64,000 bases of DNA from Oscillospiraceae bacterium (lineage in GTDB: Bacteria; Bacillota; Clostridia; Oscillospirales; Oscillospiraceae): the NCBI GenBank assembly GCA_902778275.1, contig CACYXE010000012.1, positions 1 to 64,000 on the forward strand. Reading direction: 5' to 3'. The translations under genes and the position numbers were made by a program. The notes below the pieces were generated by a model, which searched no databases, was not told the origin of the DNA, and saw only the letters and a list, made by a program, of their open reading frames with translations. Positions 33,180 to 42,696 of this stretch are shown one piece after another; the stretch's first letter is position 1, and each line of letters opens with the position of its first letter.

Positions 33180-34000
33180 GCGCCCTCACCCCCGCTCAGT
33201 TCGATGGTATAGTCCCCATCGGGCAGGGACGCCGCCTCCTGCAGCGCCTGCTGGGGCAGGCGGATCCGCTCCAGCGCGGGCAGTTGGGACAGCTCTTCCC
33301 AGTTCTCCGGCAGGGCGTCCAGCTCCAAAACACGGAGCGTCTCCGCCAGTTCTTCGGTGATGGCACCGTCTGAGGCCTCCCGCAGGGCGGAACGGATCAC
33401 CGGATCGCTGAACTGCAGCTCGTCCTGGGGGACGGGCCGGAACCAGCCCAGATAGCGAAAGCCCAGGAAGGAGACCAAAAGCAGCACGGCCGCCAGCAGA
33501 GAGAAGACGCCGGTCAGCTTTCCGAATAAGTCATTGTCCCGGATCTGTATGGGCTCTCCCAGGATCTCCTGGGAGAAGCCGTCCGCGTGGATCACGGCAT
33601 TTTCCATGGCCCCGGCGGTTCCAAGCTTGTACAGGGGGATGTGGGGGATGTCCTCCCGCAGACCCATGGAAAGCCGCCGGTCCTGTTCGTCGGGGTCCAG
33701 GCACAGGAGCTTCCGGTCAAATTTCTGGTTGACCAGGATGTTGCTCTTGATGTCTTTGTCGGCACAGGCCGCGTCCGTCAGATAGATCAGCGTCAGCTCC
33801 GCGCCGCCGGAGCGGGTCTGACGGCGCAGCAGCTCCGAGGCGCTGCCCGCCGGGCCGCTGCTGTACCAGACCCGGCAGCCGCGCTCCAGCAGCGGGCGCA
33901 GGATCTTCCAGGCCCCGGCGCTGTCCGCCTGGGCAAAGGCAAAATACAGATAGGGCTCCTCCCCTTCGTAGGGGGGATAGCGTTTTATCCAGTCTTTCAT
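33176..34000 (-). CDS. Degenerate TIR domain, transmembrane protein
   Basis: 274 residues. The N-terminus (PYEGEEPYLYFAFAQADSAG) aligns with the TIR start of the next protein (KPYEGARPFFFVSYAHKQSD), followed by GCRVWYSSGPAGSASE and LIYLTDAACADKDIKSN. At the position of the catalytic Glu the sequence has no acidic residue, so enzymatic activity is unlikely. One membrane helix is at about 162-186 (GVFSLLAAVLLLVSFLGFRY). The C-terminal about 80 residues contain one or two LRR-like turns (LRVLELDALPENWEELSQL). It is probably a catalytically dead partner of the neighbouring TIR enzyme. Confidence 0.7.
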   Translation of the reverse strand: MKDWIKRYPPYEGEEPYLYFAFAQADSAGAWKILRPLLERGCRVWYSSGPAGSASELLRRQTRSGGAELTLIYLTDAACADKDIKSNILVNQKFDRKLLCLDPDEQDRRLSMGLREDIPHIPLYKLGTAGAMENAVIHADGFSQEILGEPIQIRDNDLFGKLTGVFSLLAAVLLLVSFLGFRYLGWFRPVPQDELQFSDPVIRSALREASDGAITEELAETLRVLELDALPENWEELSQLPALERIRLPQQALQEAASLPDGDYTIELSGGEGA

Positions 34001-34015
34001 GCTGATGCTTCCCGT

Positions 34016-36049
34016 TTACAGATGGTAGATCCGCAGCCCGTCATACTTTTTCAGCAGCTGCAGCATACTGGTGAAGGGCTTCCAGTCCTTGCCCAGATCC
34101 TCTTCCGACAGGGTGAGGTAGTGGGCATGGATGTCTTCGGCGCTGAGCTCTCCGTCCATGGCCAGCGCATGACAGCGCAGCTGCTCCCGCAGGGCGGTGC
34201 GCGCCTCCGGCGTATCCTCGGCCAGCGGCAGGACGGAATAGGCGCTGCCGCAGCGCCAGCCCATGGCCTGGTGCTCCCGGACCCAGCGCTCATGCTCCAT
34301 GGGAGCAATCACCGCCATCTGCTCCGGGGTGAAGGCGGTGACCATGGGGAAGTCCACGGGCCGGTCCGTATAAAAGCAGTCCAGGGCATTCAGGTAGCGG
34401 CTGAAACTCTTGGCGCGATTGATGCCGGACAGCTGGTATTCCAGGGACAGCCCCGCGAACTTTTCCTCCAGCGCTTTAACGGTGGTTTCCGCCGGCATGT
34501 TTCGGCCATGCAGGGCCACGGCGAAATCGTACAGGTGCAGGAAATTGCTGCCGGACAGATAAATGTGCTTGCTCCTGCGGTCCGCCTGGCGGATCCCCGG
34601 CTCGATATGCAGGGGACAGCTGCGGGTGTCGACGATCTTTTCGATATCGGCGGTAAAGCGCTGCTCCTTTTCGGCCATGTCGCTGAAGGCCTTGAGCCGC
34701 GGGGGATCGCCTTCCTCGCCGCCCTCTTCCCAGGCCCGGTACTGTACCTGGAATTTCCGGATCTTTTCCCGTTCCTCCTGGTCGTAGTAATAAATGGCGG
34801 TCAGCTTGCCGCCGCTGAAATCGAAGTCCGCCGCCATGGGGTGCAGCTCTGTGCGGGAGTTTCGTCCATAGGCGATCCGGTCCCAGCACTGCAGCTCATC
34901 GCAGAGCATCAGCAGCCAGGCCAGCGGATGGAGCGCCGCGCGCAGAGGAGCCTTCCGCTTTTCCGCGTCCTTGTAAAAGGCAATGGAGAACTTGAACAGG
35001 CTGTTGTGCAACAGGATCGCCGACAGGGCGTCCACGTGCATGCGATTCAGGTTTTCGGCGCCCAGCTCCTCCACCAACTCCTGGTAGAGACGGGAGGCGC
35101 TGAAAAAGGCGTGGTCCATATAATATCCGAAGCGGTCCGGCGCCACCGGCTTCCAGTCGATCACGGAGCGCAGATAGGTCTCCGAGAAACCGTAGGCCTC
35201 GCCCAGCTTATCGGCGATGTCTCGGGCCAGCAGCTCGACGACGGTCTCAAAGTGCTGACCGTACAGGGTCTCAAGATGGACCTTGCCTATCTCGTCCAGG
35301 GCGGTCAAGGGCTCCACATCGTGGTAGGCCAGATACAGGCTGCCCTTGCCGCGCTCCTGGTTGTCCACCTCAAAATAGCTCATCAACTGTTCAAAGGGCA
35401 GTTCAAAGGGGTAGCCGATGTCGTGAAACAGGGCGGTCAGGCCCCAATATTCCAAAAAGAGATTGGCGGCCTCGCAGGCCTCCTGAGATCGCTCCTCCCC
35501 GGCGGGCAGCCGGTAAAAGCGGCGGAAGGTTTCCCGGTAGTCAGCGTTGGTCTCATAGATGGCCAGGCCCAGGGCGAATACGTAGACCGAGTGAGAATAG
35601 TGGTCCCGGTGCTTCATAAGCAGGGAGCTGCCATTGGCCTCATACTCCGACAGGAGCTCTACCATCCGCTTGGATCTGCCGTAGCGACCCAGGAACATTT
35701 CCAGATAGCAGTAATAGACCGTGTAGGCGTCCTCCGCCACGCCGGAGTCGATAAAAGTCTCCAGCGCTTTTTCCAGACAGAGCCGGTTCAGGTCCATCTC
35801 CATGTTGTAGGGGATCTGCCCCGGAGCGAGACTCTTCCCCCGGTATTTGCCTGTGCTCTGCTCCTCAGCCTGGATCTGTGCGCTGAAAAGCAGCCCTTCG
35901 CAGCGTTCATGGAGAAAGCGCAGCGCGGCGGATTTCAGGTCGTTTGGGTTCTGCTCGCTTTGATACAGCGGCGGCTGCATGGGCCCCAGATCCGCACCGA
36001 ACCGCTTTTCGTTTTCCCTGCGCATGCTTTCGATCGCCGTATAGGCCAT
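34016..36049 (-). CDS. HD domain plus C-terminal RyR domain protein
   Basis: About 677 residues, cytosolic. The HD hydrolase-like domain spans roughly 140-370: His residues in KHRDHYSHS, then FHDIGYPFE with the His-Asp pair (about 209-210). The C-terminus, about 570-677, has RyR features: AVIAPMEHERWVREHQAMGW, HYLTLSEEDLG and MLQLLKKYDGLRIY. Prokaryotic RyR domains are predicted to sense ADP-ribose-type nucleotides, and HD domains cleave phosphates or cyclic nucleotides. ATG 36049 is preferred over the GTG at 36058 on spacing from GAGGGG. It is the first gene of the operon, 15 bases before the TIR-TM gene. A sensor or messenger-degrading role is inferred. Confidence 0.78.
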   Translation of the reverse strand: MAYTAIESMRRENEKRFGADLGPMQPPLYQSEQNPNDLKSAALRFLHERCEGLLFSAQIQAEEQSTGKYRGKSLAPGQIPYNMEMDLNRLCLEKALETFIDSGVAEDAYTVYYCYLEMFLGRYGRSKRMVELLSEYEANGSSLLMKHRDHYSHSVYVFALGLAIYETNADYRETFRRFYRLPAGEERSQEACEAANLFLEYWGLTALFHDIGYPFELPFEQLMSYFEVDNQERGKGSLYLAYHDVEPLTALDEIGKVHLETLYGQHFETVVELLARDIADKLGEAYGFSETYLRSVIDWKPVAPDRFGYYMDHAFFSASRLYQELVEELGAENLNRMHVDALSAILLHNSLFKFSIAFYKDAEKRKAPLRAALHPLAWLLMLCDELQCWDRIAYGRNSRTELHPMAADFDFSGGKLTAIYYYDQEEREKIRKFQVQYRAWEEGGEEGDPPRLKAFSDMAEKEQRFTADIEKIVDTRSCPLHIEPGIRQADRRSKHIYLSGSNFLHLYDFAVALHGRNMPAETTVKALEEKFAGLSLEYQLSGINRAKSFSRYLNALDCFYTDRPVDFPMVTAFTPEQMAVIAPMEHERWVREHQAMGWRCGSAYSVLPLAEDTPEARTALREQLRCHALAMDGELSAEDIHAHYLTLSEEDLGKDWKPFTSMLQLLKKYDGLRIYHL

Positions 36050-36084
36050 TCGCCTCACACCCCCTCAAAGCTTTCTATTCAAAC

Positions 36085-36113
36085 AGTATACAATAGTTAA
36101 CAAATCTTGGCAA
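36085..36113 (-). promoter_or_regulatory. Promoter of the RyR/TIR/SLOG operon
   Basis: On the minus strand TTGCCA (36113-36108), a 17-base spacer and TATACT (36090-36085) precede the HD-RyR start by about 36 bases. No operator-like palindrome is evident around it. Confidence 0.65.
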
Positions 36114-36301
36114 CATCCTTTGCAACAAAGCCCTTTCCTCTGTGAAAAGCGCAGCCCCGGAGATCTTGAATGCCCCCGGGACTGCGTGATTCCCTTGATT
36201 TTTTGGCAGACATATGATAGCATGAATTCCCGGAGAGGATATGATCCCTCCCTGCGCTGAACATGGACTTGAATCAAATATAAGAACAGGAGAATATGAA
36301 G

Positions 36302-36913
36302 ATGAAGAAAACGCTTTGCCTTTTGATGGCGCTTGTGATGCTGCTGGCCCTGTGCGCCTGCGGCAGCAAGACCGAGACCCCTGCGCCGGCCCAGCCTGCG
36401 GAGGTGACGCCTCTGACCGGGCTGCATCACGCGGAGATCACCATAAAGGATTACGGCACCATCAAGGTGGAACTGGACGGGGATGTGGCGCCCATCTCGG
36501 TGGCAAACTTTGTGAACCTGGCCAAGGCCGGCTTTTATGACGGCCTGACCTTCCACCGGATCATCGATGGTTTCATGATCCAGGGCGGCGACCCGCTGGG
36601 TACCGGCTTCGGCGGTTCGGACACCACGATCAAGGGTGAGTTTGCCGAGAACGGCGTGGAGAATTCCATCAGCCATGTAAAGGGCGTGATCTCCATGGCC
36701 CGCGGGGACGAGCTTGACAGCGCCAGTTCCCAGTTCTTTATCACCGTGGCGGATTCCACCTTCCTGGATGGGCACTACGCCGCCTTTGGCCACGTGACCG
36801 AGGGGATGGAGGTCGCAGATCAGATCGCGAAGGACGCCAAGCCCACAGACAACAACGGCACCATCCCCGCGGATGCCCAGCCTGTGATCGAGAGCATCGT
36901 TATCGTCGACTGA
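36302..36913 (+). CDS. Cyclophilin-type peptidyl-prolyl isomerase lipoprotein
   Basis: About 203 residues. A lipoprotein signal (LLALCACGSK; lipobox Cys about residue 19) precedes a compact bacterial cyclophilin domain: FHRIIDGFMIQGGDP (about 80-94), FGGSDTTIKGEF, SSQFFITVADSTFLDGHYAAFG. The active-site Arg (FHR) and Gln (FMIQGG) are present. It acts outside the membrane on protein folding. ATG 36302 is chosen on spacing (9 bases from AGGAG); an ATG at 36296 is too close. Monocistronic, with its own terminator. Confidence 0.93.
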   Translation: MKKTLCLLMALVMLLALCACGSKTETPAPAQPAEVTPLTGLHHAEITIKDYGTIKVELDGDVAPISVANFVNLAKAGFYDGLTFHRIIDGFMIQGGDPLGTGFGGSDTTIKGEFAENGVENSISHVKGVISMARGDELDSASSQFFITVADSTFLDGHYAAFGHVTEGMEVADQIAKDAKPTDNNGTIPADAQPVIESIVIVD

Positions 36914-36933
36914 GGCCGAGGCCTGAAACGCCG

Positions 36934-36973
36934 ACAGCCGCCGGAAGCTATCGCTTCCGGCGGCTGTTTTTAT
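36934..36973 (+). terminator. Terminator of the cyclophilin gene
   Basis: A 15-bp perfect stem (ACAGCCGCCGGAAGC with GCTTCCGGCGGCTGT), TATC loop, then TTTTAT. Confidence 0.85.
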
Positions 36974-36996
36974 GTTTCCTTGGGCAGAGCAGAGAA

Positions 36997-37020
36997 CGGC
37001 AGCCGCGTATGCGGCTGCCG
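36997..37020 (-). terminator. Hairpin after the surface-protein gene
   Basis: CGGCAGCCGC-GTAT-GCGGCTGCCG lies 20 bases past the surface-protein stop on the minus strand, followed there by TTCTCTGCTC. A short stem with a poor T-run, so a moderate terminator. Confidence 0.5.
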
Positions 37021-37040
37021 TAACGGTTTTATTCGTTTGT

Positions 37041-38288
37041 TTACCGGTAGCGATTGGCCCGGCGTACTGCCTGGACGATCAGAATGATGATGCTCAGCAG
37101 CAGCAGCGCCGCCAATCCGATGAGGATGAAGCGGAAGATTCGGGCGTCGCTCTGGGCAATGGCCTCCTCATCGACGGGGAGTTCCCGCACGGCCCGGTAT
37201 CCGCAGACGGTGCACACGCCTTCTTCCTCGCCGGGGGCGTCGCGATCGGCCTCCCGGGTCACGGTCCACACCATGGCGTGGAGGGCCTGTCCGTCGATCG
37301 CATCACAGCCCTCATCCTCACAGGCGTGCCAGTGGGTTTGCCCGTCGTAGCTCCAGGTCTCGGAGAAGTGGTGCACGACCTCCTCCACGGCGGTCGGGTC
37401 CTCTCCGGGGGCGGTTTCCGCTCCGGCGTCTGCCTCCGTGCCGGCTGCGGCTGCCGTCCCTTCGGCGGTCGCGGCTTCCGTTCCCTCCGCCGGGGCCGCC
37501 TCGGTCCCGGGCTCTGCGGGCGCTTCCGTCGGCGCCGGGGTCGGGGATGGCGGATTGTCCGAGGTCACGGTGAGGGTGGTGCTGTTGGTGTTGGTGAAGT
37601 TGAGCTTGTCTACGCTCCATTCGGTGCAGTAGATCTTCCAGCCGTTCATTTCATAGGGAATATTGTAGAGCTTGATCTTGGAGGTGCCGTCGCCTTCCTG
37701 GGTCACATTGGGGAAATAGTCGGTCAGCTTGCTGGCGGGCACGGTCTTTCCGTCGGGTGATTCCAGGATCCACTCATAGCTGCCCACATACATGCCGGAC
37801 ACCACAAAGGAACACCATCCGCCTTCCTTGACGGTCTCCGGGCCGGGGTGCTTCACCGGAATGGGGGCCCAGACAGTGGCGTTGTATGTGCGGGAGAGGG
37901 TCAACTGACTGCCGTCCTCACTGCGCTCAGTGGTGATGCCGGCATTGCTGTTGTTGATATAGCCCTTGGCGTCCGCCGCGAACACATAGCCCTTGTCCGC
38001 TTCCAGACGGATCACCAGGGTGTAGCTGCCCTTCTTGTAGGTGCCGGTCTCCGCCTTGCCGGCGCTGTCCAGCCAGGTGGCGCTGACCAGGTGATACCCG
38101 GTACCGGACGCGCGGGACGCGTTCTGCGACACTTCCATCATGACCACCGGGTCGCCGTATTCCAGGGTAGTGGTGGCGTTTTTGATCTCGGTCGCGGCGT
38201 GGGCGTTCACCGGCGCAAGACTCAGCAGGGACAGGCACACGCACAGGGTCAGCAACAGCGTGAGAGCACGCTTGCTTCGAATACGCAT
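37041..38288 (-). CDS. Secreted, membrane-anchored surface protein with acidic linker
   Basis: About 415 residues. The signal peptide (LTLLLTLCVCLSLLSLAPVNAHAA, shown here only by its core LLTLCVCLSLLSL) ends near residue 31. An Ig-like beta-rich region follows to about 245. Then comes a Pro/Thr/Ala/Glu-rich linker (about 245-300), a small Cys/His segment (HWHACEDEGC, then GVCTVCGYRA), and a C-terminal membrane helix (ILIGLAALLLLSIIILIVQ) with a basic tail. This layout suits an extracellular protein held in the membrane. ATG 38288 is used because the upstream GTG lies within GGAGGTG. No known family for the N-terminal part. Confidence 0.7.
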   Translation of the reverse strand: MRIRSKRALTLLLTLCVCLSLLSLAPVNAHAATEIKNATTTLEYGDPVVMMEVSQNASRASGTGYHLVSATWLDSAGKAETGTYKKGSYTLVIRLEADKGYVFAADAKGYINNSNAGITTERSEDGSQLTLSRTYNATVWAPIPVKHPGPETVKEGGWCSFVVSGMYVGSYEWILESPDGKTVPASKLTDYFPNVTQEGDGTSKIKLYNIPYEMNGWKIYCTEWSVDKLNFTNTNSTTLTVTSDNPPSPTPAPTEAPAEPGTEAAPAEGTEAATAEGTAAAAGTEADAGAETAPGEDPTAVEEVVHHFSETWSYDGQTHWHACEDEGCDAIDGQALHAMVWTVTREADRDAPGEEEGVCTVCGYRAVRELPVDEEAIAQSDARIFRFILIGLAALLLLSIIILIVQAVRRANRYR

Positions 38289-38395
38289 ATCAGACCTCAC
38301 CTCCGAAAGGATGGGGAAAATATTATGTCTACCTTATTATATGCGCTTTCGCTCCCGCGGTCAAGAAAAATGTTTCCCGTTTTGCACGGCAAGGC

Positions 38396-38424
38396 TTTCC
38401 ACTTGGCCCGACATCTGGTATAAT
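38396..38424 (+). promoter_or_regulatory. Promoter of mnmG-mnmA
   Basis: TTTCCA, 17-base spacer, TATAAT; the perfect -10 box (38419-38424) lies 33 bases before the mnmG start. Confidence 0.5.
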
Positions 38425-38456
38425 CATCAAAAGAACACTACAAGATCGGGAGCAGG

Positions 38457-40334
38457 ATGAACGTGATTCGGTACGATGCGGGAAAATGCGATATAGCGGT
38501 GATCGGCGCCGGCCACGCCGGGATCGAGGCGGCCCTGGCCGCCGCACGCCTGGGGATGGACACGGTCTGCTTTACGGTGAATCTGGACAGCGTGGGCAAC
38601 ATGCCCTGCAACCCGGCCATCGGAGGCACCGGCAAGGGCCACCTGGTACGGGAGCTGGACGCCCTGGGCGGCGAAATGGCCAAGGCGGCGGACAAGGCCT
38701 GCATCCAGTATCGGATGCTGAACCGGGGTAAGGGCCCGGCGGTGCATTCCCTGCGGGCCCAGGCGGACCGGCGGCGCTACCAGGAGGTCATGAAACAGAC
38801 TCTGGAGCGGCAGGAGGGCCTGCGCATCAAGCAGGCCGAGGTAGTGGATATCGGCGTGGAGGACGGACAGATCTGTTCGGTCACCACCCATACCGGGGCC
38901 ACTTATGCCTGCCGGGCGGTGATCATCGCCTCCGGCACCTATCTGGACGGCCGCACCATCGTGGGCGAGGTGCTGCGCTCCTCCGGCCCGGATGGGCTGG
39001 CGGCGGCAGTGCCCCTGGCGGCGCGGCTGCGCCAGCTTGGGCTGAGCATGCGCCGTTTCAAGACCGGGACGCCGCCCCGTGTCAACGCCAGGACCGTGGA
39101 CTTTTCCAAAATGGAGCTGCAGCCGGGAGACGAGGAGCCGGAGGGCTTTTCCTTCTCCACTGCGGAGCCGCCGGAAAATCGGGCGGTCTGTTATCTGACC
39201 TATACCAACGAGCGGACCCATGCGATCATCCGTGCCCACCTGGATCGCAGTCCCATCTACGCCGGGGTCATCGAGGGGGTCGGTCCCCGCTACTGCCCCA
39301 GCATCGAGACCAAGGTGATGACCTTTTCGGACAAGGCCCGGCACCAGCTGTTCGTGGAGCCCATGGGACTGAACACCGAGGAGTTGTATATTCAGGGCTT
39401 TTCCTCCTCCATGCCGGAGGAGGTGCAGGTGGAGATGCTGCACACCATCCCGGGTCTGGAGCATGCGGAGATGACCCGCTGCGCTTACGCCATCGAATAC
39501 GACTGCGTGGATCCCACGGAGCTGCTGCCCACGCTGGAGTGCAAGCAGATCGCCGGGCTCTACGGCGCCGGGCAGTTCAACGGCTCCTCCGGCTATGAGG
39601 AGGCCGCCGTCCAGGGCTATGTGGCCGGCGTGAATGCGGCGCTGAAGCTGAGAGGGGAGCCGCCGCTGATCCTGCGGCGCAGCGACGGCTACATCGGCAC
39701 CCTGATCGACGATCTGGTGACCAAGGGCACCAACGAGCCCTACCGGATGATGACCTCCCGCAGCGAGTACCGGCTGCTGCACCGGCAGGACAATGCGGAC
39801 GAGCGGCTCAGCGCCATCGGCTTGCGGGTGGGCCTGGTGAGCCCGGAGCGGCACCGGGCCGTGCTGGACAAGTACGCCGCCGTGGAAGCGGAGCTGCACC
39901 GCCTGGAGAGCTGCCACGTGCCGCCCACAGAGGCGCTCAACGCCATGCTGGCGGAGCGGGGTACCGCACCGGTAAGCACCGGCGTTTCCCTGGCAGATCT
40001 GGTGCGGCGGCCCCAGGTGGGCTACGAGGACACCGCCCGCTTCGACCCGGACCGGCCTGCTCTGGACCGGATGGTGGCCCGACAGGTGGAGATCCGCCTC
40101 AAGTACGAGGGCTATATCAAGCGGCAGCTGAAGCAGGTGGAGGAATTCTCCCGTATGGAGGAGCGTCCCCTGCCCGCGGACCTGGACTATGACCGGGTGA
40201 CCGGCCTGCGGCTGGAGGCCCGGGAAAAGCTGAAGAAGATCCGCCCGGCCAGCTTCGGCCAGGCCAGCCGCATTTCCGGCGTGTCCCCGGCGGATATCTC
40301 GGTGCTGATGATCTACATGGAGACGCAGACATGA
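38457..40334 (+). CDS. mnmG: tRNA uridine-5-carboxymethylaminomethyl modification protein MnmG
   Basis: 625 residues, full length for MnmG/GidA. The FAD-binding Rossmann motif is [19 protein letters not shown] near residues 13-31. The family signatures [18 protein letters not shown] (about 48-65) and [13 protein letters not shown] (about 367-379) are present. With MnmE it makes the xm5 group at U34 of tRNAs. It overlaps mnmA by 4 bases (ATGA), so the two tRNA-wobble modification enzymes are coupled. Confidence 0.97.
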   Translation: MNVIRYDAGKCDIAVIGAGHAGIEAALAAARLGMDTVCFTVNLDSVGNMPCNPAIGGTGKGHLVRELDALGGEMAKAADKACIQYRMLNRGKGPAVHSLRAQADRRRYQEVMKQTLERQEGLRIKQAEVVDIGVEDGQICSVTTHTGATYACRAVIIASGTYLDGRTIVGEVLRSSGPDGLAAAVPLAARLRQLGLSMRRFKTGTPPRVNARTVDFSKMELQPGDEEPEGFSFSTAEPPENRAVCYLTYTNERTHAIIRAHLDRSPIYAGVIEGVGPRYCPSIETKVMTFSDKARHQLFVEPMGLNTEELYIQGFSSSMPEEVQVEMLHTIPGLEHAEMTRCAYAIEYDCVDPTELLPTLECKQIAGLYGAGQFNGSSGYEEAAVQGYVAGVNAALKLRGEPPLILRRSDGYIGTLIDDLVTKGTNEPYRMMTSRSEYRLLHRQDNADERLSAIGLRVGLVSPERHRAVLDKYAAVEAELHRLESCHVPPTEALNAMLAERGTAPVSTGVSLADLVRRPQVGYEDTARFDPDRPALDRMVARQVEIRLKYEGYIKRQLKQVEEFSRMEERPLPADLDYDRVTGLRLEAREKLKKIRPASFGQASRISGVSPADISVLMIYMETQT

Positions 40335-41329
40335 AGGCGGTCGTGGGTTTTTCCGGCGGCGTGGATTCCGCCGTGTCCGCCGCTCTGCTGCGCTCCCGGG
40401 GCCTGGAGGTCCACGGCCTGTATCTGGATAACGCCGGGGAGGACGCCCGGCAGGACGCCGTGCGGACGGCAGAAATCATGGGCATCCCGCTGACGGTACG
40501 GGACGTGAAGGCGGAGCTGGAGGAAAAGGTCTGCGCCCCCTTTGCGGCGGCTTATCTGAGAGGGGAGACGCCCAACCCCTGCATCCTCTGCAACCCCGCC
40601 ATGAAATTCAAAAATCTGCTGGCGGTGGCGGACGCCCTGGGCGCGGAATTCATCGCCACCGGGCATTACGCCCGCAGCGAGAATGGCGAGCTGTACAAGG
40701 GCCGCCCCAGCAACGACCAGAGCTATATGCTCTGCCGTTTGCAGAGGGAGCAGGTCAAACGCCTGCTGCTGCCCCTGGGGGAGTACGAGAAAAAACAGGT
40801 CCGCGCTCTGGCGGAGGATTTGGCCCTGCCGGTGGCCCACAAGCCGGACAGCATGGAGATCTGCTTCATCCCGGACAAGGACTATATCGCCTGGCTGGGC
40901 CGCCGGGGCGAGCTGCCGCCGGAGGGCGAGCTGCTGTTCCACGGTCAGGTCATCGGGCGGCACGCGGGCATCTTCCGCTATACCGTGGGGCAGCGCTGGC
41001 CGGGACTTTTGGAGGGACGCAAGATCTACGTCTCCCGCATTGACGCTGCGGCGAACACCGTGGAGCTGGCTCTGTGGGAGGAGCTGTTCAAGACTGAGGT
41101 CACGGCCAGGGACTTCAACTGGCTGATCGACCCGCCCGCGGAGCCCATCCGGGCCAGCGTCCGGGTGCGGCACACCAAGTGGGAAAACCCGCCCTGCACC
41201 GCGTGGGTACAGGACGGGCTGGTACAGATCCGCTGCGACGAGCCGGTGCGGGCCCCCGCCGCGGGACAATCGGCTGTGCTCTATGACGGGGACCGCCTGC
41301 TGGGCGGCGGCTTCATTGTGCAGGCTTAA
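40331..41329 (+). CDS. mnmA: tRNA-specific 2-thiouridylase MnmA
   Basis: 332 residues. The ATP pyrophosphatase P-loop is [11 protein letters not shown] (about 6-16). [14 protein letters not shown] (about 80-93) holds one catalytic Cys. DQSYMLCRL (about 130-138) is the family motif, and [12 protein letters not shown] (about 174-185) holds the second catalytic Cys. It adds the 2-thio group to U34 of Lys, Glu and Gln tRNAs, acting on the same base as MnmG. It overlaps mnmG by 4 bases. A palindromic repeat follows directly after the stop. Confidence 0.97.
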   Translation: MKAVVGFSGGVDSAVSAALLRSRGLEVHGLYLDNAGEDARQDAVRTAEIMGIPLTVRDVKAELEEKVCAPFAAAYLRGETPNPCILCNPAMKFKNLLAVADALGAEFIATGHYARSENGELYKGRPSNDQSYMLCRLQREQVKRLLLPLGEYEKKQVRALAEDLALPVAHKPDSMEICFIPDKDYIAWLGRRGELPPEGELLFHGQVIGRHAGIFRYTVGQRWPGLLEGRKIYVSRIDAAANTVELALWEELFKTEVTARDFNWLIDPPAEPIRASVRVRHTKWENPPCTAWVQDGLVQIRCDEPVRAPAAGQSAVLYDGDRLLGGGFIVQA

Positions 41330-41445
41330 TACGAAAATCCAGGGGAGATCAGACAAATTTTGCGGCCGGAAATTGCGTCAGGGTTTATTTTGCAAGGATA
41401 AGTTCTTCCTTTGCAAAATAAACCCTGACGGCGGCTTGTTTGCGG
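41329..41445. repeat. Palindromic intergenic repeat, copy 1
   Basis: It begins ATACGAAAATCC and contains ATCAGACAAATTTTGCGG, closely similar to the start of the 62.7-kb repeat. It includes a perfect 20-bp inverted repeat (41376-41395 with 41411-41430). It lies between mnmA and the convergent methyltransferase gene and could fold into a stable hairpin. Confidence 0.65.
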
Positions 41446-41544
41446 CAAAGTGATGCGGGAGGAACAGCATTCAAAACCGGACCGAAGAGATCCTGCTGCA
41501 CGAGCCGGCATGCTGCCGAGAGGGCGGCAGCTTGCGCAAGGAGC

Positions 41545-42300
41545 TCACTTCCTCGCCACGACGATCGGTTGATAGAAGCCTGTTTCCTCCGGGGCTTTCC
41601 ACGCGACCTCACGGCAGCCCTTGTCCCGGAGCAGCCGCGTCAGTTCTTCCCGGCGGGTCGCTCTGTATTCGCAGACAAACTTGCTGATGCGAAGCGTTTC
41701 CTCATCCTCAATGATATACTGGGTCAGCCGATAGTTTTCATCCTGCCAATCCCAGGTCTGGAAGGAAACCCGCTGCCCTTTTTCCGTCTTGTGGATATAG
41801 GGCGGCGAATAGGGAGGCTTGCTCGCCAGAAGGCTGTCATAATCCCGGATGCTGGCAACAAAGATGCCGTCCGCCTTCAACCGGCCGACGATACTTTTGA
41901 CCGCTGTGCTCAACGCCTGGCCGGTGAGCATATGGGGCAGGGCGTTGTCCATGGCAATCACAATGTCAAATCGCTCCGTGAACGTATCTGACAAGGAGCA
42001 GAAGTCGGCTCGCGCAAAGCAGATCTGCAGGCCGTTTTTCGCTGCCCGCTGTCTCGCCTCGGCCAATTCTCCTTCGCTGATATCCGAGGCCGTGACTTCA
42101 TATCCGAGCGCCGCCAGGCCGAGGGCCTGCGTTCCGATCCCGCAGGCGCAGTCCAGAACGCGGGCTGTGCGGGCATAACCGCATTCCCGGAAGAGCCTGT
42201 CCAGGATCTCCGCCTGCTCCCGTGTCGTCGCCTGCCAATCCTGGAAGAGCTTATCGTATTGCGCTGCCATACTGTCATAAAAAGTCTGCGTGATATTCAT
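41545..42300 (-). CDS. Class I SAM-dependent methyltransferase
   Basis: 251 residues. Motif I is VLDCACGIGTQALGLAALG (about 49-67), motif II has YEVTASDISEGELAEA, and FDIVIAMDNALPHM (about 115-128) is the motif IV region. The C-terminal half is beta-rich, as in methyltransferases acting on small molecules or glycine. The substrate cannot be assigned. It stands alone on the minus strand, convergent with mnmA. Confidence 0.85.
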   Translation of the reverse strand: MNITQTFYDSMAAQYDKLFQDWQATTREQAEILDRLFRECGYARTARVLDCACGIGTQALGLAALGYEVTASDISEGELAEARQRAAKNGLQICFARADFCSLSDTFTERFDIVIAMDNALPHMLTGQALSTAVKSIVGRLKADGIFVASIRDYDSLLASKPPYSPPYIHKTEKGQRVSFQTWDWQDENYRLTQYIIEDEETLRISKFVCEYRATRREELTRLLRDKGCREVAWKAPEETGFYQPIVVARK

Positions 42301-42553
42301 CTTCTCATGTCACCTCAGCATTTGAAAATGGGGAATCGTTTTATGCCCTGTTACTATCTTTCTGTTATCCGGATCCGCGTATGCGCGCCCGCGTCTCCAT
42401 AAGCTGTTGCCGCGCTATACGGTTTGACGGCTCCTTTTCAGCTTCCTGTTCTTCCAAAATGCTTCTATAAGGATTATACTCCTGTCGGAGCGTCTTGTCA
42501 CGGGCGCGGAAGGCATATATGGCAAAAAAGAACTTAAGTTTTCTTAACCGCGC
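42301..42553. other. Gene-free stretch upstream of the lipoprotein genes
   Basis: No coding sequence supported. The minus-strand frame across 42365-42586 lacks a ribosome site and overlaps the lipoprotein promoter. Confidence 0.4.
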
Positions 42554-42582
42554 TTGCATAGGCAAGGGCACAGTGATATAAT
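42554..42582 (+). promoter_or_regulatory. Promoter of the lipoprotein gene
   Basis: TTGCAT, 17-base spacer, TATAAT, leaving a leader of about 108 bases before the ATG at 42697. Confidence 0.65.
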
Positions 42583-42696
42583 TCAAAACCGCTGCGGGGC
42601 TTCAAATATGCCGAGAAACCCGGCAGCCATTGACAGAAAAACTCTCATGCCGGCGTTTTTGCGCACTGCGGCAAGATTAGAACTTTGGAGGACAAT

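Noticed and set aside
33587-36100. Long plus-strand open frame (over 800 codons) opposite the HD-RyR and TIR genes
   Set aside because: Antisense shadow of GC-rich genes. The minus-strand products show recognisable domains and motifs; the plus-strand translation has none.
42365-42586. 73-codon minus-strand ORF upstream of the lipoprotein
   Set aside because: No ribosome site, no recognisable family, and it covers a good plus-strand promoter.
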